NCBI GenBank assembly: GCA_023212645.1
Contig: JALBYC010000036.1
Location: forward strand, 42,373 to 106,372
Origin: Farysia itapuensis
Taxonomy: Eukaryota > Basidiomycota > Ustilaginomycetes > Ustilaginales > Ustilaginaceae
DNA: 64,000 bases
Reading direction: 5' to 3'
Below, in pieces: positions 34,812 through 46,400 of the stretch (position 1 is the first letter of the stretch; each line of letters starts with the position of its first letter). The position numbers and the translations under genes are program-made. The notes beneath the pieces are model-generated. The model was not told where the DNA came from. It searched no databases and was given only the letters and a program-made list of their open reading frames with translations.

Positions 34812-35180
34812 ATGAAGCTTTCTTCGATCTCACCCCTTGTCCTCGCATGCGGAGCTGCAGTAGCCAGAAGCTGTCATGCTGGTACTATGGCTGAGCTAAC
34901 TCATCCTGAAGCGGCGACTTGGAAGCTGTTCCGCGCTCCGGCCGGATGTCTGACGACGCGACATCCCGAGTACATATGCAAGCTCACGGATGCTGCCCAC
35001 CGTGATCACCTCATGTCTATTCTCAAGGATTACAGCAACTATCAGTGGGAACAGGCCGGAGCTTCTACTATTCTGGTCAACTGCGTCGACTGCCCTATCA
35101 CACAGCTGGCCAATACTGTGCAGACCAAGATCAACGCGGCCTTTGACTGTCACTTCTCTGCAGAGGCAAAGCTTGAATAA
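34812..35180 (+). CDS. Candidate secreted effector-like protein 2
   Basis: Not recognised. Single exon of 122 residues starting MKLSSISPLVLACGAAVARS, a Lys-led hydrophobic signal peptide with a probable cut around residues 17-23. The mature chain of about 100 residues has five to six cysteines (46, 56, 91, 94, 113, with 21 near the cut), including a CVDC motif, and no membrane segment. The ATG is the first in frame, and a TATA-like box lies about 70 bases upstream. It is transcribed away from effector-like gene 1. The protein looks coding (even residue use, no low complexity) but has no known domain; function as an effector is inferred from its size, secretion and neighbourhood. Confidence 0.62.
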   Translation: MKLSSISPLVLACGAAVARSCHAGTMAELTHPEAATWKLFRAPAGCLTTRHPEYICKLTDAAHRDHLMSILKDYSNYQWEQAGASTILVNCVDCPITQLANTVQTKINAAFDCHFSAEAKLE

Positions 35181-36182
35181 TATAGTGGGAAAAGAATTTC
35201 TCTTTAAATTCTATGCAATGTCTATGCTAGCTTTATGTGCTACAGAGCAGTCAAGAGCTGATGCTGAGAAGAGGTCACAGACAGATCTATACACTCGCAC
35301 TGTAGGCGTGAGGACGTTACGTAGTTATATGACTTGAGATGTCTAGCTGTGCCTACCATGAGTCACAGTCACAGTGAGTCACTGAAGCAGCGAAACCGGG
35401 AACCCGGAACCCGGAACCCGTTCGCACATTACCACGATCTGACACACCGATGGTAATTTTCTCCGATTGCGGAATTCGGGGGCATCGCGAGGCTCAGTCG
35501 CAGTAGGGCGGCAACCTTGCTCGTCCTCTTACCTCACTCAACGTTCTACCAGAATGTTCAAGCTTCGCACAGCTGGGCCGTCTACTCTGCAAGCTGACAC
35601 CTAGTCGCTGCCAAGATGAGCTTGACAAAGGGTAGGCTATGCGGCAAGGATCGAATGTTGTCAAAAATCGCAAGGGTTCGACATCAGTCGGACGTTGACG
35701 GTCCCCGCTTGCACGAGCCGATGAACCTCGATGAGCTCGTCATGGCCTAGTGTCGACAGACTGCACTCGGCCTAAGAGGTTCACATCAGCTTCTTGCCTT
35801 GGAAGCTCCCTGCCAAGACAGTGACAGCTTTTGGGAAAAAGCGCAGGCTTCGTCTTGGAGTCTTGGTAGGCTCTCACGCAGCCTTGCCTCTAGCGACAAG
35901 GGACTCACAAACGGTGAAGTCCGAATATGGGGAGTACACCCAGATCATGGGACCATGACAAGACTTGTCTCCTCCTACGAATGAGGTCACAGTGTCTCGT
36001 GCGACAAGACAGGATGGCCCGTCAAAGACGGAGACTGAGTGGCTTCGGTCGCTCCCGGAACGTGCCACAGTCTCCTGCAAAGACATTGACGGCCTTGCTG
36101 CACTCAGATAGTTCTGCAACGGGTCGGATCGCTGGCATACCGAGTTCGTCTCCCTCCGAACTGGCGCAAGAAGTAGACATAA
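35181..36182. other. Non-coding or degenerate stretch in the effector-like island
   Basis: About 1 kb without a convincing gene. A GGAACCC triplet repeat sits near 35397-35420. A 44-codon ATG-initiated frame at 35616-35750 has fairly balanced residue use but no motif and is too short to call. The minus-strand frame 35874-36392 (172 codons) is more likely a shadow of the degenerate plus-strand frame that follows. Confidence 0.4.
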
Positions 36183-36848
36183 CCGGTAAGCAGGTCTCGG
36201 CGGCGCTTCATTGTGGCACGAACGACTCGTGAAAGGAAAAGCGCGAACGAGACCGACAATTGCGCCCCTGGGACTGACGTACTCTTTTGGTGCTACTCTG
36301 CCTACGACATCGACTCTTGGAACATCTGTGTGTATCCCCATGATCTGCGAAGGTATGGTCATCCCTTGTAGTGCTTTGAGCTGGTGCATCATTCACCAGA
36401 CAAACACTTCAAAGACCATACTTATCTCAAAGACTGGGTGTTTATTGCACGAGGTGGTTTCCTTATCAGAGTCGAGCCAAAGTACAAGCGACCCTTGTTC
36501 AATGAGCTCAGCAAGACTTATCAGATCATATTGAGTGACTATCCCACAGCTTTCATCAGGGATAGTCAAGCAGTAGGTCTGCACAACTTGCTGGGTGCAC
36601 TTGAGCGGGTCGGATGCGACGTTGTACGCGCATCGGCATACGGCATGAAGCTGCCGTTTGACACGCTTTTGCACCATGGGAACCCAAGACATCCCATGGC
36701 AAACTACAATACCTTTGATGTTGGCAAAAAAATCATATTCGATAGCATAGTATTGGCACGTATCGCAACCCCTAATCGCCTACATACTTGCTATCCGATC
36801 CTGTGGATACGCTTCATTTCATGTAGTATATGTCTTCTAGTGCACTAG
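36183..36848 (+). pseudogene. Degenerate protein-coding remnant with one in-frame stop
   Basis: One reading frame stays open from 36183 to 36848 except for a TAG at 36369-36371. On both sides of the stop the translation looks like real protein: aromatic-rich before it (DVLFWCYSAYDIDSW, NICVYPHDLRRYGHPL) and well-mixed after it (LKDWVFIARGGFLIRVEP, NELSKTYQIILSDYPTAF, LHNLLGALERVGCDVV). I found no intron with canonical ends that removes the stop and keeps frame. No ATG begins the frame and the last part runs into the LTR-like repeat. A broken effector-type or other host gene is likely; sequencing error or readthrough is the alternative. Family unknown. Confidence 0.45.
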
Positions 36849-36975
36849 GAGAGGAAGGAAGGGATATAAGCTGGCCTCCCAGGACCACCTGCTCCCTTCC
36901 TCATCTTGCAATACACCATTGACCTCAACTTTCGGTTTCCTGTCCAATCCTGCCCATAGCCACGGTTCACCGTAA
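36811..36975 (+). mobile_element. LTR-like repeat, copy A
   Basis: A 165-base segment matching 37959-38122 in the same orientation. Shared runs include GCTTCATTTCATGTA, GGATATAAGCTGGCCT (a TATA-type signal), CTTGCAATACACCATTGAC and CGGTTTCCTGTCCA. A fragment of retrotransposon RNase H follows immediately, so it is probably the promoter end of a long terminal repeat or leader of an old Ty3/gypsy element. Divergence from copy B shows age. Confidence 0.6.
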
Positions 36976-36978
36976 CAC

Positions 36979-37119
36979 TATGCACCTCCTGAGCTCAACT
37001 ACGAGATCCACGACAAGGAGCTCCTCGCGGTCATCTCTGCTATCAAAGTATGGAGACATTTGGTCAAAGTTCCCAACCGCACTCGATCGATATCATCGAC
37101 CATTCTGTTATGGGGCTAG
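36979..37119 (+). mobile_element. Ty3/gypsy polyprotein fragment (RT/RNase H junction)
   Basis: A 46-codon frame reading [20 protein letters not shown] then AIKVWRHL, the well-known start of the RNase H domain in Ty3/gypsy retrotransposons (usual form LxPAExNYxIxDKELLAI, with a WRH after). It ends in a stop, and no reverse transcriptase or integrase motif was found nearby. It is a dead, heavily truncated relic directly after LTR-like copy A. Confidence 0.75.
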
Positions 37120-37958
37120 GCCCATTACATGTGGCCCTGTGCATGTGTTCCGTTGCTTGGGTCTGAGACATGCGTCCCGGCGCATATGCCTCAGACACAG
37201 ATGCCTTGTTGGCGTGCTCCGGCCCTTTACGCACTTCCCTCATAAAGCACTCGCTCCGACTCGACGGTGTCTTTCCCCATCGAGTCTAGTATCCACACAC
37301 CTGCGTAGCTAGATTACTCGAATACATTCCATTGCGCTATCTCTCGTTGCCTCTCGGCCACTGTGAACCCCTACGATGACACGTTCCTCTTGAAGCTTCA
37401 CCAACAGTTGCAGCACTCGCCACTTGTCCAATTGCTCAGCTCGCAGTATCTGCCAGTTGTTCAATTGTTCCGCTCGTGGTACCCACCAGTTGTCCAGTTG
37501 CTCATTTCCCGCGCCCCTAATTCGCCAGTGTCGCGCTTTGGAAGCCGTGGGTCCGAGCCAACTCAGGCCGCACCACCGCAGCAGCTACGCCAGTAGCCGG
37601 GCAAATCAACAGCCTTCCCGCCAGCTCAGCTGCGCCTCAACTTGCTAGCCCCGCTAGCCCATCACCAACCTTCGCGATGCTCTTCGACTCGCACCAGGGC
37701 CCAAAATCGCCTACTACTTGGCCAAGACGCACGCCGCCTGTCATAGATAGACTGATAGCGACTGGCCTTCCCGTGTTCACGGAAGCGAACTCGCGATGCT
37801 CGCAAGGGACCTCGCGATCCTTGGAAAGGATCCCTGAACGTTCCCGCTAAGTCCCTGAACGTTCCCGTGACTCGCCTCACAGAACTTTCACGGTCTTTCC
37901 TTTCACTCGATTCCTTATCTTCTCTGCTCCCATGTCTCTGCCCCAGGTTCTCAGAGAA
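37120..37958. other. Retroelement debris between the two LTR-like copies
   Basis: No gene seen. Around 37390-37510 there is a short tandem pattern of CAGTTGTCCAATTGCTC-like units (three to four copies), and near 37800-37870 a GAACGTTCCCG/CTCGCGA pattern. The segment most likely consists of transposon remains, but no diagnostic motif was found apart from the RNase H piece before it. Confidence 0.4.
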
Positions 37959-38122
37959 GCTTCATTTCATGTAGGATATATGCTAAAGCGCACTATGAGA
38001 AGAAGGAAAGGATATAAGCTGGCCTTCCAGCATCGCCTTCTCCTTCTTCATCTTGCAATACACCATTGACCCCAGATTCCGGTTTCCTGTCCAACTCTGC
38101 CCACAGCCACGGTTCCCCGTAA
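37959..38122 (+). mobile_element. LTR-like repeat, copy B
   Basis: Same family and orientation as copy A about 1.15 kb upstream, with matching order of motifs and a TATA-type GGATATAAGC. It is followed by Pro/Gln/Ala-rich frames that could be a decayed gag start, but no zinc knuckle is visible. The pair may be two separate insertions or the ends of one internally deleted element. Confidence 0.6.
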
Positions 38123-38793
38123 AATTGCCCCCGCAGCCCTTGCTCCACGTCCAGTCCGACTCGAAACTGGCCCGGACAAGACAGCAGCAGCCCCAGTCCG
38201 CACAACAGCGTCGACTGGCACATCCCGGCCGCCTCGCCCACTTTCTCTGCCGCTGTTTCAGCAAACGTCTCTTTGCCCTCTCCCTTCGCAGGCCAAGCTC
38301 CAACCCCGACACCTTTGGCCTCTACTCTCGCTGCTCGAGCTCTCACGCCAACACCTCCGTCCGATACTCTAACGGCGTATTCCGACGCAGTCCACGCTGG
38401 AATCTGGAAAGAATCTCCATATTGTACTTCAGAATTTACCGTGTGGCTACATATACCTACAATAATTATCAGGCAACATCTCCTGCACTAAGTACACAAA
38501 ACGCTTCCTCTCTGTAAAAGTACTGACTGCTCCAAGAGCGCTACCTGTTTAGCGCAATAGTCTGCGGTCGAGTTTCGCTATAGCTGAGTAGATTTGTCCA
38601 GTCTCGTGCTCTGCAGAGTATGACAAGCAATTCGCGCAAATGGATTTTGAGACGCGCCGTGTGAGTCGCGCGTGCCACACGTGTCAACAACAACACGCAC
38701 ATGTTTCCCCACAACTTTAATCTCAGCAAAATTGAATTTTAATGCGCTGTCAAAGTGCGCGAGCCGCGGCCGTGTGTCCCTCTCTCCACAACC
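38123..38793. other. Region upstream of the repeat-protein gene
   Basis: The left part appears to be retroelement debris continuing from copy B. The right part, from about 38500, should carry the promoter of the gene at 38794. No motif is called. Confidence 0.35.
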
Positions 38794-40209
38794 ATGTCGA
38801 ACACTGCTCCTACCACGCCGATGTTGGTCATCCTGTTCGAAGATACAGCAGCCAAGCAGGTTTGCTCTCGAATCGAGAGTCAGGCTGAGTTGCACGTCGA
38901 TGCTGAAAAGACGCTGTCCCTCGTATTGCCCGAGGACGACGCGCTGTTGCGCCAGTTGCTGGCTTACGAGATCGAGACCGTCGGAGAGGTCGACACGCTG
39001 GTTCGATGGGCGCCCAAGTTGACCTCTGGCATCCTCCACTGCCTTGTAGTCAAGCACGCTGTTGAATCCGACTCGTTGAGGCAGATCTTGCAGGGCCAGC
39101 ATGTATACGTGTCTCCCAACGAGGCTGTTGCCGCCGCGCAGATCGCATTGCTCTTTAAGAACGAGGACACAACGCTGACGCCCCTCAAATCTACTGCTAC
39201 TTCAGCAGCTGCAAATGCGAAAGCGCCGGCGGCTGCGGCGATGGGTGCTGGCACAACGCCGTTTCGCGCACGACCAGCTCCGTCGAGCAAGCCATCTATC
39301 CAACCGCGGTTGAGCAAAGCCGCGGCTCTACGCATGGGGATCGCCTACCAGCCACCGACCAGCACGCCGCAACGCGCTGCCTCACTCAGTCCAACAAAAG
39401 ATGCCCCACCTGTCGGGATCTCAGGCCTACCCCGGTCTGGCGTGAAAGCCCCAGCATCGCTTAAGGCACCGACGATCGCGCCGAGACTCAACAAAGTCGC
39501 AGCAGCACGCACCGGTGCAGCACCGCCCGCACGGGCAGAGTCACCGAAGAAGCCGGTCGATTTCTCCGCCACTCCGGGCCACAAGCGTGCGACGTCGAGC
39601 GTCTCTGTGAGGAGCGCGGCAGCTCCGCAGATCGTGCCGCGGCAGAACAGGGCGAGTATGAACAGAATCAATCGGGCGGGAGTGAACGGCGAGGTGGGAG
39701 CGGGTGTCGTCGTCAACCCGCCGTCAGCCGCGCAGCAGGCTAGGGTGCGAAAGCAGGTGGATTACACCCACACCCCCGGTCACAAACGCCAAAGTCTCTC
39801 ACTAAACCAAATAGCAGCACTGAAAGCACCGGCGGTACTCCCACGTCAGAACCGCGCCAGTCTAGCCCGTGTCAACGCAGGTACCCACCCCGATAAAGAA
39901 AACGCTCCTCCCCCCGCTCAAACCCCCACAAGCACCACCACCACCACCACCAACACCAGTGCCCAAACCCCGCTCAAATCCGATTACGCAAATGTCCCCG
40001 GTCACAAACGCCAATCGCTCAATTTCTCCCTAGCAAGCTTGAAGAAACCACAGATCCAGCCGCGGTTGAATAAAGCAGCCGACGCCCGGATCGGCGTTGT
40101 AGGCATGAGTGCAACAGCAGCAGCAGCAGCAGCAGCCGCGCAGAAAGATGCCCCTCGTCGACCTCCACCACCACCACCCCCTTCCTCCTACCGCGCTTCT
40201 CGTGTCTGA
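38794..40209 (+). CDS. Novel protein with PRLNKA and TPGHKR repeats and a KEN box
   Basis: Single exon, 471 residues from MSNTAPTTPMLVILFEDTAA. Residues 1-125 look like a folded, mostly helical domain of unknown family. The rest is basic, Pro/Ala/Ser-rich and probably disordered, but holds two repeated motifs. One is P-x-[IV]-x-P-R-[LQ]-[NS]-[KR]-[AV]-[AS]-x-x-R, in five copies (for example PSIQPRLSKAAALR, PTIAPRLNKVAAAR, PQIVPRQNRASMNR, PAVLPRQNRASLAR, PQIQPRLNKAADAR). The other is [VS]-D-[FY]-x-x-[TV]-PGHKR, in three copies, each about 15-20 residues before a PR motif. A DKENAPP sequence near residue 368 is a KEN-box-type degron. Ala and Pro homopolymers close the protein. The basic repeats suggest binding to an acidic surface such as tubulin or nucleic acid; that is inference. 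Confidence 0.8.
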   Translation: MSNTAPTTPMLVILFEDTAAKQVCSRIESQAELHVDAEKTLSLVLPEDDALLRQLLAYEIETVGEVDTLVRWAPKLTSGILHCLVVKHAVESDSLRQILQGQHVYVSPNEAVAAAQIALLFKNEDTTLTPLKSTATSAAANAKAPAAAAMGAGTTPFRARPAPSSKPSIQPRLSKAAALRMGIAYQPPTSTPQRAASLSPTKDAPPVGISGLPRSGVKAPASLKAPTIAPRLNKVAAARTGAAPPARAESPKKPVDFSATPGHKRATSSVSVRSAAAPQIVPRQNRASMNRINRAGVNGEVGAGVVVNPPSAAQQARVRKQVDYTHTPGHKRQSLSLNQIAALKAPAVLPRQNRASLARVNAGTHPDKENAPPPAQTPTSTTTTTTNTSAQTPLKSDYANVPGHKRQSLNFSLASLKKPQIQPRLNKAADARIGVVGMSATAAAAAAAAQKDAPRRPPPPPPPSSYRASRV

Positions 40210-40406
40210 CAACACCTCACATCTTCCGTATATACCCCCCGCTCCCGCAGTAGACCACGCCGCCGTTACGCAAACTTAGAAAACAACCAGATCATTAAAT
40301 GAATTCGAAACCACTTTGCCACCACGTAAAGACAGAAGGGAAGAAGTGTCCTAGGTCAAGATGTGTACGAGAACGAGCGCAAAGACCCCCGGCTAGTGGC
40401 CAGGGA

Positions 40407-43400
40407 CTAGACTTCGGAGAGGATGGCCTCAATCTCGCTGTTGATAAAGGCCTTTTTGGAGTCGATGGGCGTGGCGTACCGCTGCTCGAGTTTGGCACGC
40501 AGCTGCTTTTTGGTGATGGTCGTGAGGTCTGATTCGGCAATGAGTGCACGGATGTCGCTGCGAATTTGCGCATCAGAAGGCAGACCGGATGTAGCCTGCT
40601 CGACTGCACGCGGTGGGCTGTTGCTACGACTGGCCGATCCGACGGCCTGGTCCATGCCGCCAAAGCCAATCTGCGAGCTTCCAAAGACGGACTGCGACCC
40701 CCTCTGCATCGCGTTGTTCTGCTGCGAAAGTCCGTACATGCTTGTTGTAGTATTAAAAGGCTGAGGCATAAAGCCACCCGAGCCCATGCCGTAGGTAGGC
40801 GCAGCCCCGCCGTACATCGACATGGCCGGCGCACCGTAGCCTCCAGCACCCATTCCCAGACTGTAAGTAGAATGACAAGCTGCGTCTCCCGAGGTGAAGT
40901 AGCCACCGGCTTGCGAGCCACCGCCATATCCGCCGTAGTGGGAGGGAGTTCCGCCAAAGGACGGCGAAGGACTGTGAGCAAAGCTACCCGGCGTAGGCAT
41001 CATCGGCATGCCATACAGACTGGGCGCATACTGCGAGCCGGCGCGCGAGCCCATCGACTTGCTATCCGCTCTCGCTGCCTCGATAATAGACCCGATTGAC
41101 CGTGCCGAATTGCGTTCCCACAGCTCGTTTTCGTAGTCGCTCCACGTCTGCAAAGGAATCTCGCTCGGGTCAAACGTGCCTTCTTCGTGCAGAATCACTT
41201 TGTGGCCCTTTTCACCCATGACGACACGAGTGTTTCCCCACGAAAAGTCGTCCATATGCCAAAAGGAGTACAAAGGCAGGAAGAGGGACCAGATCGGAAT
41301 GCCGATGATGTATACAATCATCCAGCCGATCATCTCGAATTTGCGGTTCAGCAAAAAGATGACTGCTTGACAACCATAAATTGCGGCAAGCATGATGATC
41401 GCTGTGAGCGGTACCGACCCCGAGTCCGTAGCGACCAAGACGATAAGGTAGACGAGATAGGCGACCGTGACAGGCGCAATAATGGTCGATAGCAGGTCAA
41501 TGAACACCACGAATCGCATCGAGAACAGACAGAAGCCGCAAAGACCCGGTGTAAAGATGAGCTCCACCAGGTTGTGTACAGTCGAATTGATCCATCGTCG
41601 ACGCTGCGACAGCAGAATCTTCCAGTCGTCTGGCGCTACCGTCCACGCCTTGCAGTCTCGCACAAAGATGGTCTTGTATTTGCCGAAATGCTTGAGCACA
41701 AGCGTCGTCAGGTATCGATCTTCGCCGAGGTGCAGCAGATTTTTGGTGTGCAGAGTGTCAACCCGGTTCTCGGCGTATTCCTCGACGATAGCCGATGCAA
41801 TGAACAGAGGTCGATGTGTATCCGGCGTTCGAATGCGGAACATGGAGAAACAGCCTGGCAGACAGGTAACAGATCCGAACAAGCTTTCGAAAGCTTTGGC
41901 AAGATAGTGCGAGATGTAGTACTCGTACACTTGCAGCATGGTGATGATACTAGCCTTGGCGTTAGACAGCGCTGTTTCACCACATAGCCCGATGACCTTC
42001 TTGTCGCGGATGAAGGCAGAGATAAACCGATTCAACGACATCTGCTCGACTTCAGTATCAGCATCCACTTGAAGTATATACTCGTAGAAGCTTGGGTTGA
42101 CTCCGATGACGTTCTTGATTTGATGATAGACCTCGAGCTCCATTGGGTTCATGGGCAGCCCAAAGTGTACCTTGTTCAAGAACCTCATTAGCACTAGCTG
42201 CGAGTCTCTCTTGCCACGGTTACCTGGTCGAGATCGCTCCGTGGGTTTGCCACACTTGACAACGACAATGTACGGGACCACGTGACCGTGATGTTCATAT
42301 AGACCGCTGTATATCTTGGCCATGTTGTGCTGCTTGCTACCTTCACCCAGAGACAGGAAGCTGAGAGCTTCAGGCTCCAGATTGGGATCAGCACCGAGGA
42401 TGTCCAGTACGATTCGTGGAGTGGGGCGATCGTTACCTGAACCGACAATCATACCGTCGCAGATGATAAACAGAAGTTTCCGTTTGTCATCATACTTGAG
42501 CGCAGCCAGGGAGTTGATCGTCTTGCGCATTGATTCCTCGCCCTCCGTGTAGCAAGGCACCTGACAGATGACAAATTTGTCGTGGTCCTCTGGTTTCCTC
42601 GCACGTCCGAACTGCAACGCAGCGAGGAACTTGAAGCCAAGGATGGCAACCATGAACAGAGAGAGTGCCAGCAAGATGTACTGGGCGAAACGACATTGAG
42701 GCGAATTTCGATTGTCGACCTTGCCAATGAAATACAAGTTCCGCAGACACACACGCTGGCGCTCGAGAACGTCAGCGTCCAGCGGAAGGCTATCGAACTG
42801 CTTGGTGATATCTTTGCCGGGATTTTGGGCGATAAGACTGATGATCGCGTCGCTCATAAATTTGCGGTTGGTATCGGCAGGTGCTTGGAATCCGTCGGGA
42901 GCCTTTAGCACACCCTGGTTTCCTTGCTTGACATAGTCCGTGACATCGTAGATTCCACCACGGTAGACAGCAACAGCGCGTGCGTCATCCAACAAGTTCC
43001 GGATTCCGTCTGAAGTGTAGCCTAGGAAACCTCTGCGATAATTGGAACGAAGAAGCCACATCGTCTCATAGTACCAGTCCGGTCGAGAATCCTCGAGGTT
43101 GAAAGAGCGGAAGTCGTGGTACTGTGCATTCTTGTCGGTAGAGTTTTCGTTGGATAGTTGTACCCAAGGACTGACGCTGCCATCTACGCCGTTACACAAA
43201 GCATTAACCTGTACTGGAAAGATGGGCGTAGCATCTTCCCCTGCATATGCCAAGATAGAGTTCGAAGGTACCACACCGACGATGCTCTTGTGCATGGTTG
43301 TGATCTCGCTGAGGTCAAACACTTCGCCACGAATGGAAGTATACGAGTTGTCGCCTTTGTGCGTAGCAAATTCGTTCTGACTGTAAATGTGCTGTTTGGG

Positions 43401-46400
43401 GCAAATGAGGTTACCGAGGATAACAATGACAAACACTGCACACGCGCAGATAAACCAAATGACCAAGTTGATAGCCAGCTTCTCTCGCCAGGCCATGCGA
43501 ACATCAGGTCGTTTGAACGAGCGGAATCTTTTGAGAAGAAAAGAGGGGATCCAGAAGGTGATGGCCCATGTGAAGGCCACCCATTTGCGACGGGCAGATG
43601 ATACACCAAGGGCTTCGGCCACCTCACCCGTTGGCTCTTCATTAAAAGCTGTCGAGAAGCCCTTCTCGTTAAGGCCACTCTTGCCCATGTCCGCGAACAT
43701 GTTTCGCGACGGAGCATACGCTTCTGAAGCGATCACCGAAGGTGCCCCACTCAGAGCGCCAGCAAAGCTTCTACGTTGCATTGTCGCGGAAAAGCCCGAG
43801 TACAGGCTTTTGCCATCATCCAGGGCATCCTCATTCACACCAAGGTGCCCGACAAGCGGCAATTCGGCATTCGACTGCTCTTTAAAGGGGTCTCCGTAAG
43901 CTCCGACAAAGTCATTACTGGCGCTGCGACCAGGACCATCCGTGACGACAGCCACTGGTGAGAAAGGATCGACATCTCCGCGAGCGGCAGCTTCGGCGTC
44001 CTGCAGCGCTTTGCGTTCATTGAACTTCTGTTCATCCGGATCGACGGCGCGCAGTTCGTCTTCGAGCTCGCGGAACGCAGCATGAGACAGGAAAACCTTT
44101 ACCCGCCCGGCGGCCGCATCCTCTTCGCTCCACTGCATGATGTCTCGTGCAGCAGAGAATTTCTGTTTGGCCTCGCCCGAGACGGCACCCTTCATTCCCA
44201 CAGCTTCGAGAGAATTTGTGTCCGCGTAACGCTCGCAGAATTCATCAAAGGTCATACTGACGCTGTACTCGACGCGAAGTTTCCTGGCTATCTCGGACAG
44301 CGCAAAGGTTGCGATTTGTTGCTTGACTACTCTGGCTTCGAACTGATTTGGCATCTGGTTGTCGTTGGGTCGGAAACACAATGTGATCCATGACTTTGTA
44401 TCCTCGAGTGTCTCAAAGAGCAAGTCTACTGCGCTTCTAAACTCGCCAGCCACGCAGCGAACGGTCAGCTTCTTTGATGTGGAAGCTTCGGCAGCTTCTT
44501 CGTCTGTCTCTTCATCCTGATTGGCTTTCTTGACAGTCGCAGCGCGCTTGACAGTGTTGCTGCGATTCGGGCGTCGAGTAGATGGGGCTCGGATTGGCTT
44601 CATCGACTGTTGAGCTGCAACGATCGTACTATCGTTCTTGGGGTGAGACTGCATTTGTAGCAGCTTGGTGTTGAAGATGTTCCGAATGAACGACACACTT
44701 GAGCCAGCACGAGCAGAGGCATCGATGTTTGACTTTAACTCTGACTGGCTACCTCGAAGCAGGGTAACAAAGTCTGGGCTGACGACTTCGCTGTTTTTCT
44801 CTAGGAAGGACTCGCTTGTGTATGTGACGCCTGTGTTGTAGTGGCTGATGGTGAAACTGGAGAAGCCATTTCGGTCCGCCGGACCAACCTTGAAGGACGG
44901 ATGGTTGCCCCAGCGTTTGCCGAAAGCCTCGCACATGGTATGGTCGCTCTTCTTGGGCATGCGTCGAGCCTGATCGTCCATGATGTGGATGAGACCACCA
45001 GGCTGATTGGTCATAAGTCGCAGGGTTTCCGAATTATCGAAGTAGGGAACGTCGGGAGACAGATGGGTCAGGTTCTCGTCGATGAATTCGTCCTTCTTCT
45101 TGTCAAAGATACTACGAAGCATGAAGCGATGTAGAGTCTCGCATGCATAGTTGACGCAGAACTGATCGAGGGAATTGCCTTTGGACAGGTTCTGAAAGCC
45201 GGGAAGATCGAGGAGTCCAATGAACGTGTCAAAGTCATCCCTGCACATGCGTTCGTTGAGATTCTCGTTGACCCAGGCGAAAAGGAGCGAGTATAAGGAT
45301 TTTGCCAGATCGTCGCGATGATTGGAAGCACCATCTGCGTCGAGAAGAATGGTGCAGACCTCATTGCGAATCATCTTGGTTTTGTAGGTCAGTGCCTCTT
45401 CCAGCGCCTCAGCAGGTATTCCAAGGTATTCAGCAACCTTGGTCAGCACTTCTGGATTGCGGACGGTGGCTGAATCTTGGGTGCGCTGTCGGTCGTAGTG
45501 GAACTCAATGTTACCGAGGTGAAGGATAGCAGCAAGAACCTGACAGATGGACGCGACGTGACGCTTGGAGAAGCCTACATTCTTGAAGGCCTGCTTGAGC
45601 TTGTTGAAGCGAGCGGAATCGTTGCTGTCTCGATTGTGGGCAACCTGACCTAGATAGCGGAAGGAAGAGGCGTCCGAGATGCCCAAGTACTGCTTTTCTT
45701 CTGTAGAGGCACCAGCTACCATGTAATGGAAAATGTGGAAGTTGCGCTCGCTCGAGGCTGCACTGACGACCCGATTCTTCTCGAGGTAGTAATCCAATGT
45801 CTTGGCACCCATCAACTTGCCAGAGTCAGAGAATTGTAGCTCGGTGTATTTGCCGAAACGAGAGGCATTACTGTTCTCGAGCGTTCGCGAGTTGCCTAGA
45901 GATTCAAGGATGTACTCGGCTGAGGGTATCTGTAGAGCCAGCTTGTGTCCTTTCTTGCCTGGGGAAGCCACGCTGAGATCGACAAGCGCTCTTATTGCAA
46001 GCCTGCGGATTTCGCTCTTTCCGCTAGCTGTATCACCACTGTGCAACGAAGTGTCAGAAGCAGCCCTCTTTGACAGATGTTTGATATCACTTACGCTATC
46101 AAAAGACTTTGATCAAGACCAGTGCGACGCATATAGAAGTAGGCATTGCATGCCAATCCAAAGATGTGAGGAGGGAGGGTGGCGCCGCGATTCTGCTTGT
46201 TAGTTTCGCGGTACTCGCGGGTATACTCGCGCAGGGTGTCATCGCTGTTCCGGTTTCCGCTGAAGGAATATGGGTTGACCGAGACGAGAACCGAGTCTGA
46301 GACCGCAGTGTAGGGCAAGGAGGAGAAGAAGCGGTCTCGAAGCACAGAGAAGACGATGTCTGAAGTGATTGATGGCACTTGTGAAAGCTTGTCCACGTCC

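Noticed and set aside
35874..36392. 172-codon minus-strand frame in the effector-like island
   Set aside because: No signal peptide or motif; the plus strand there looks more like decayed coding sequence.
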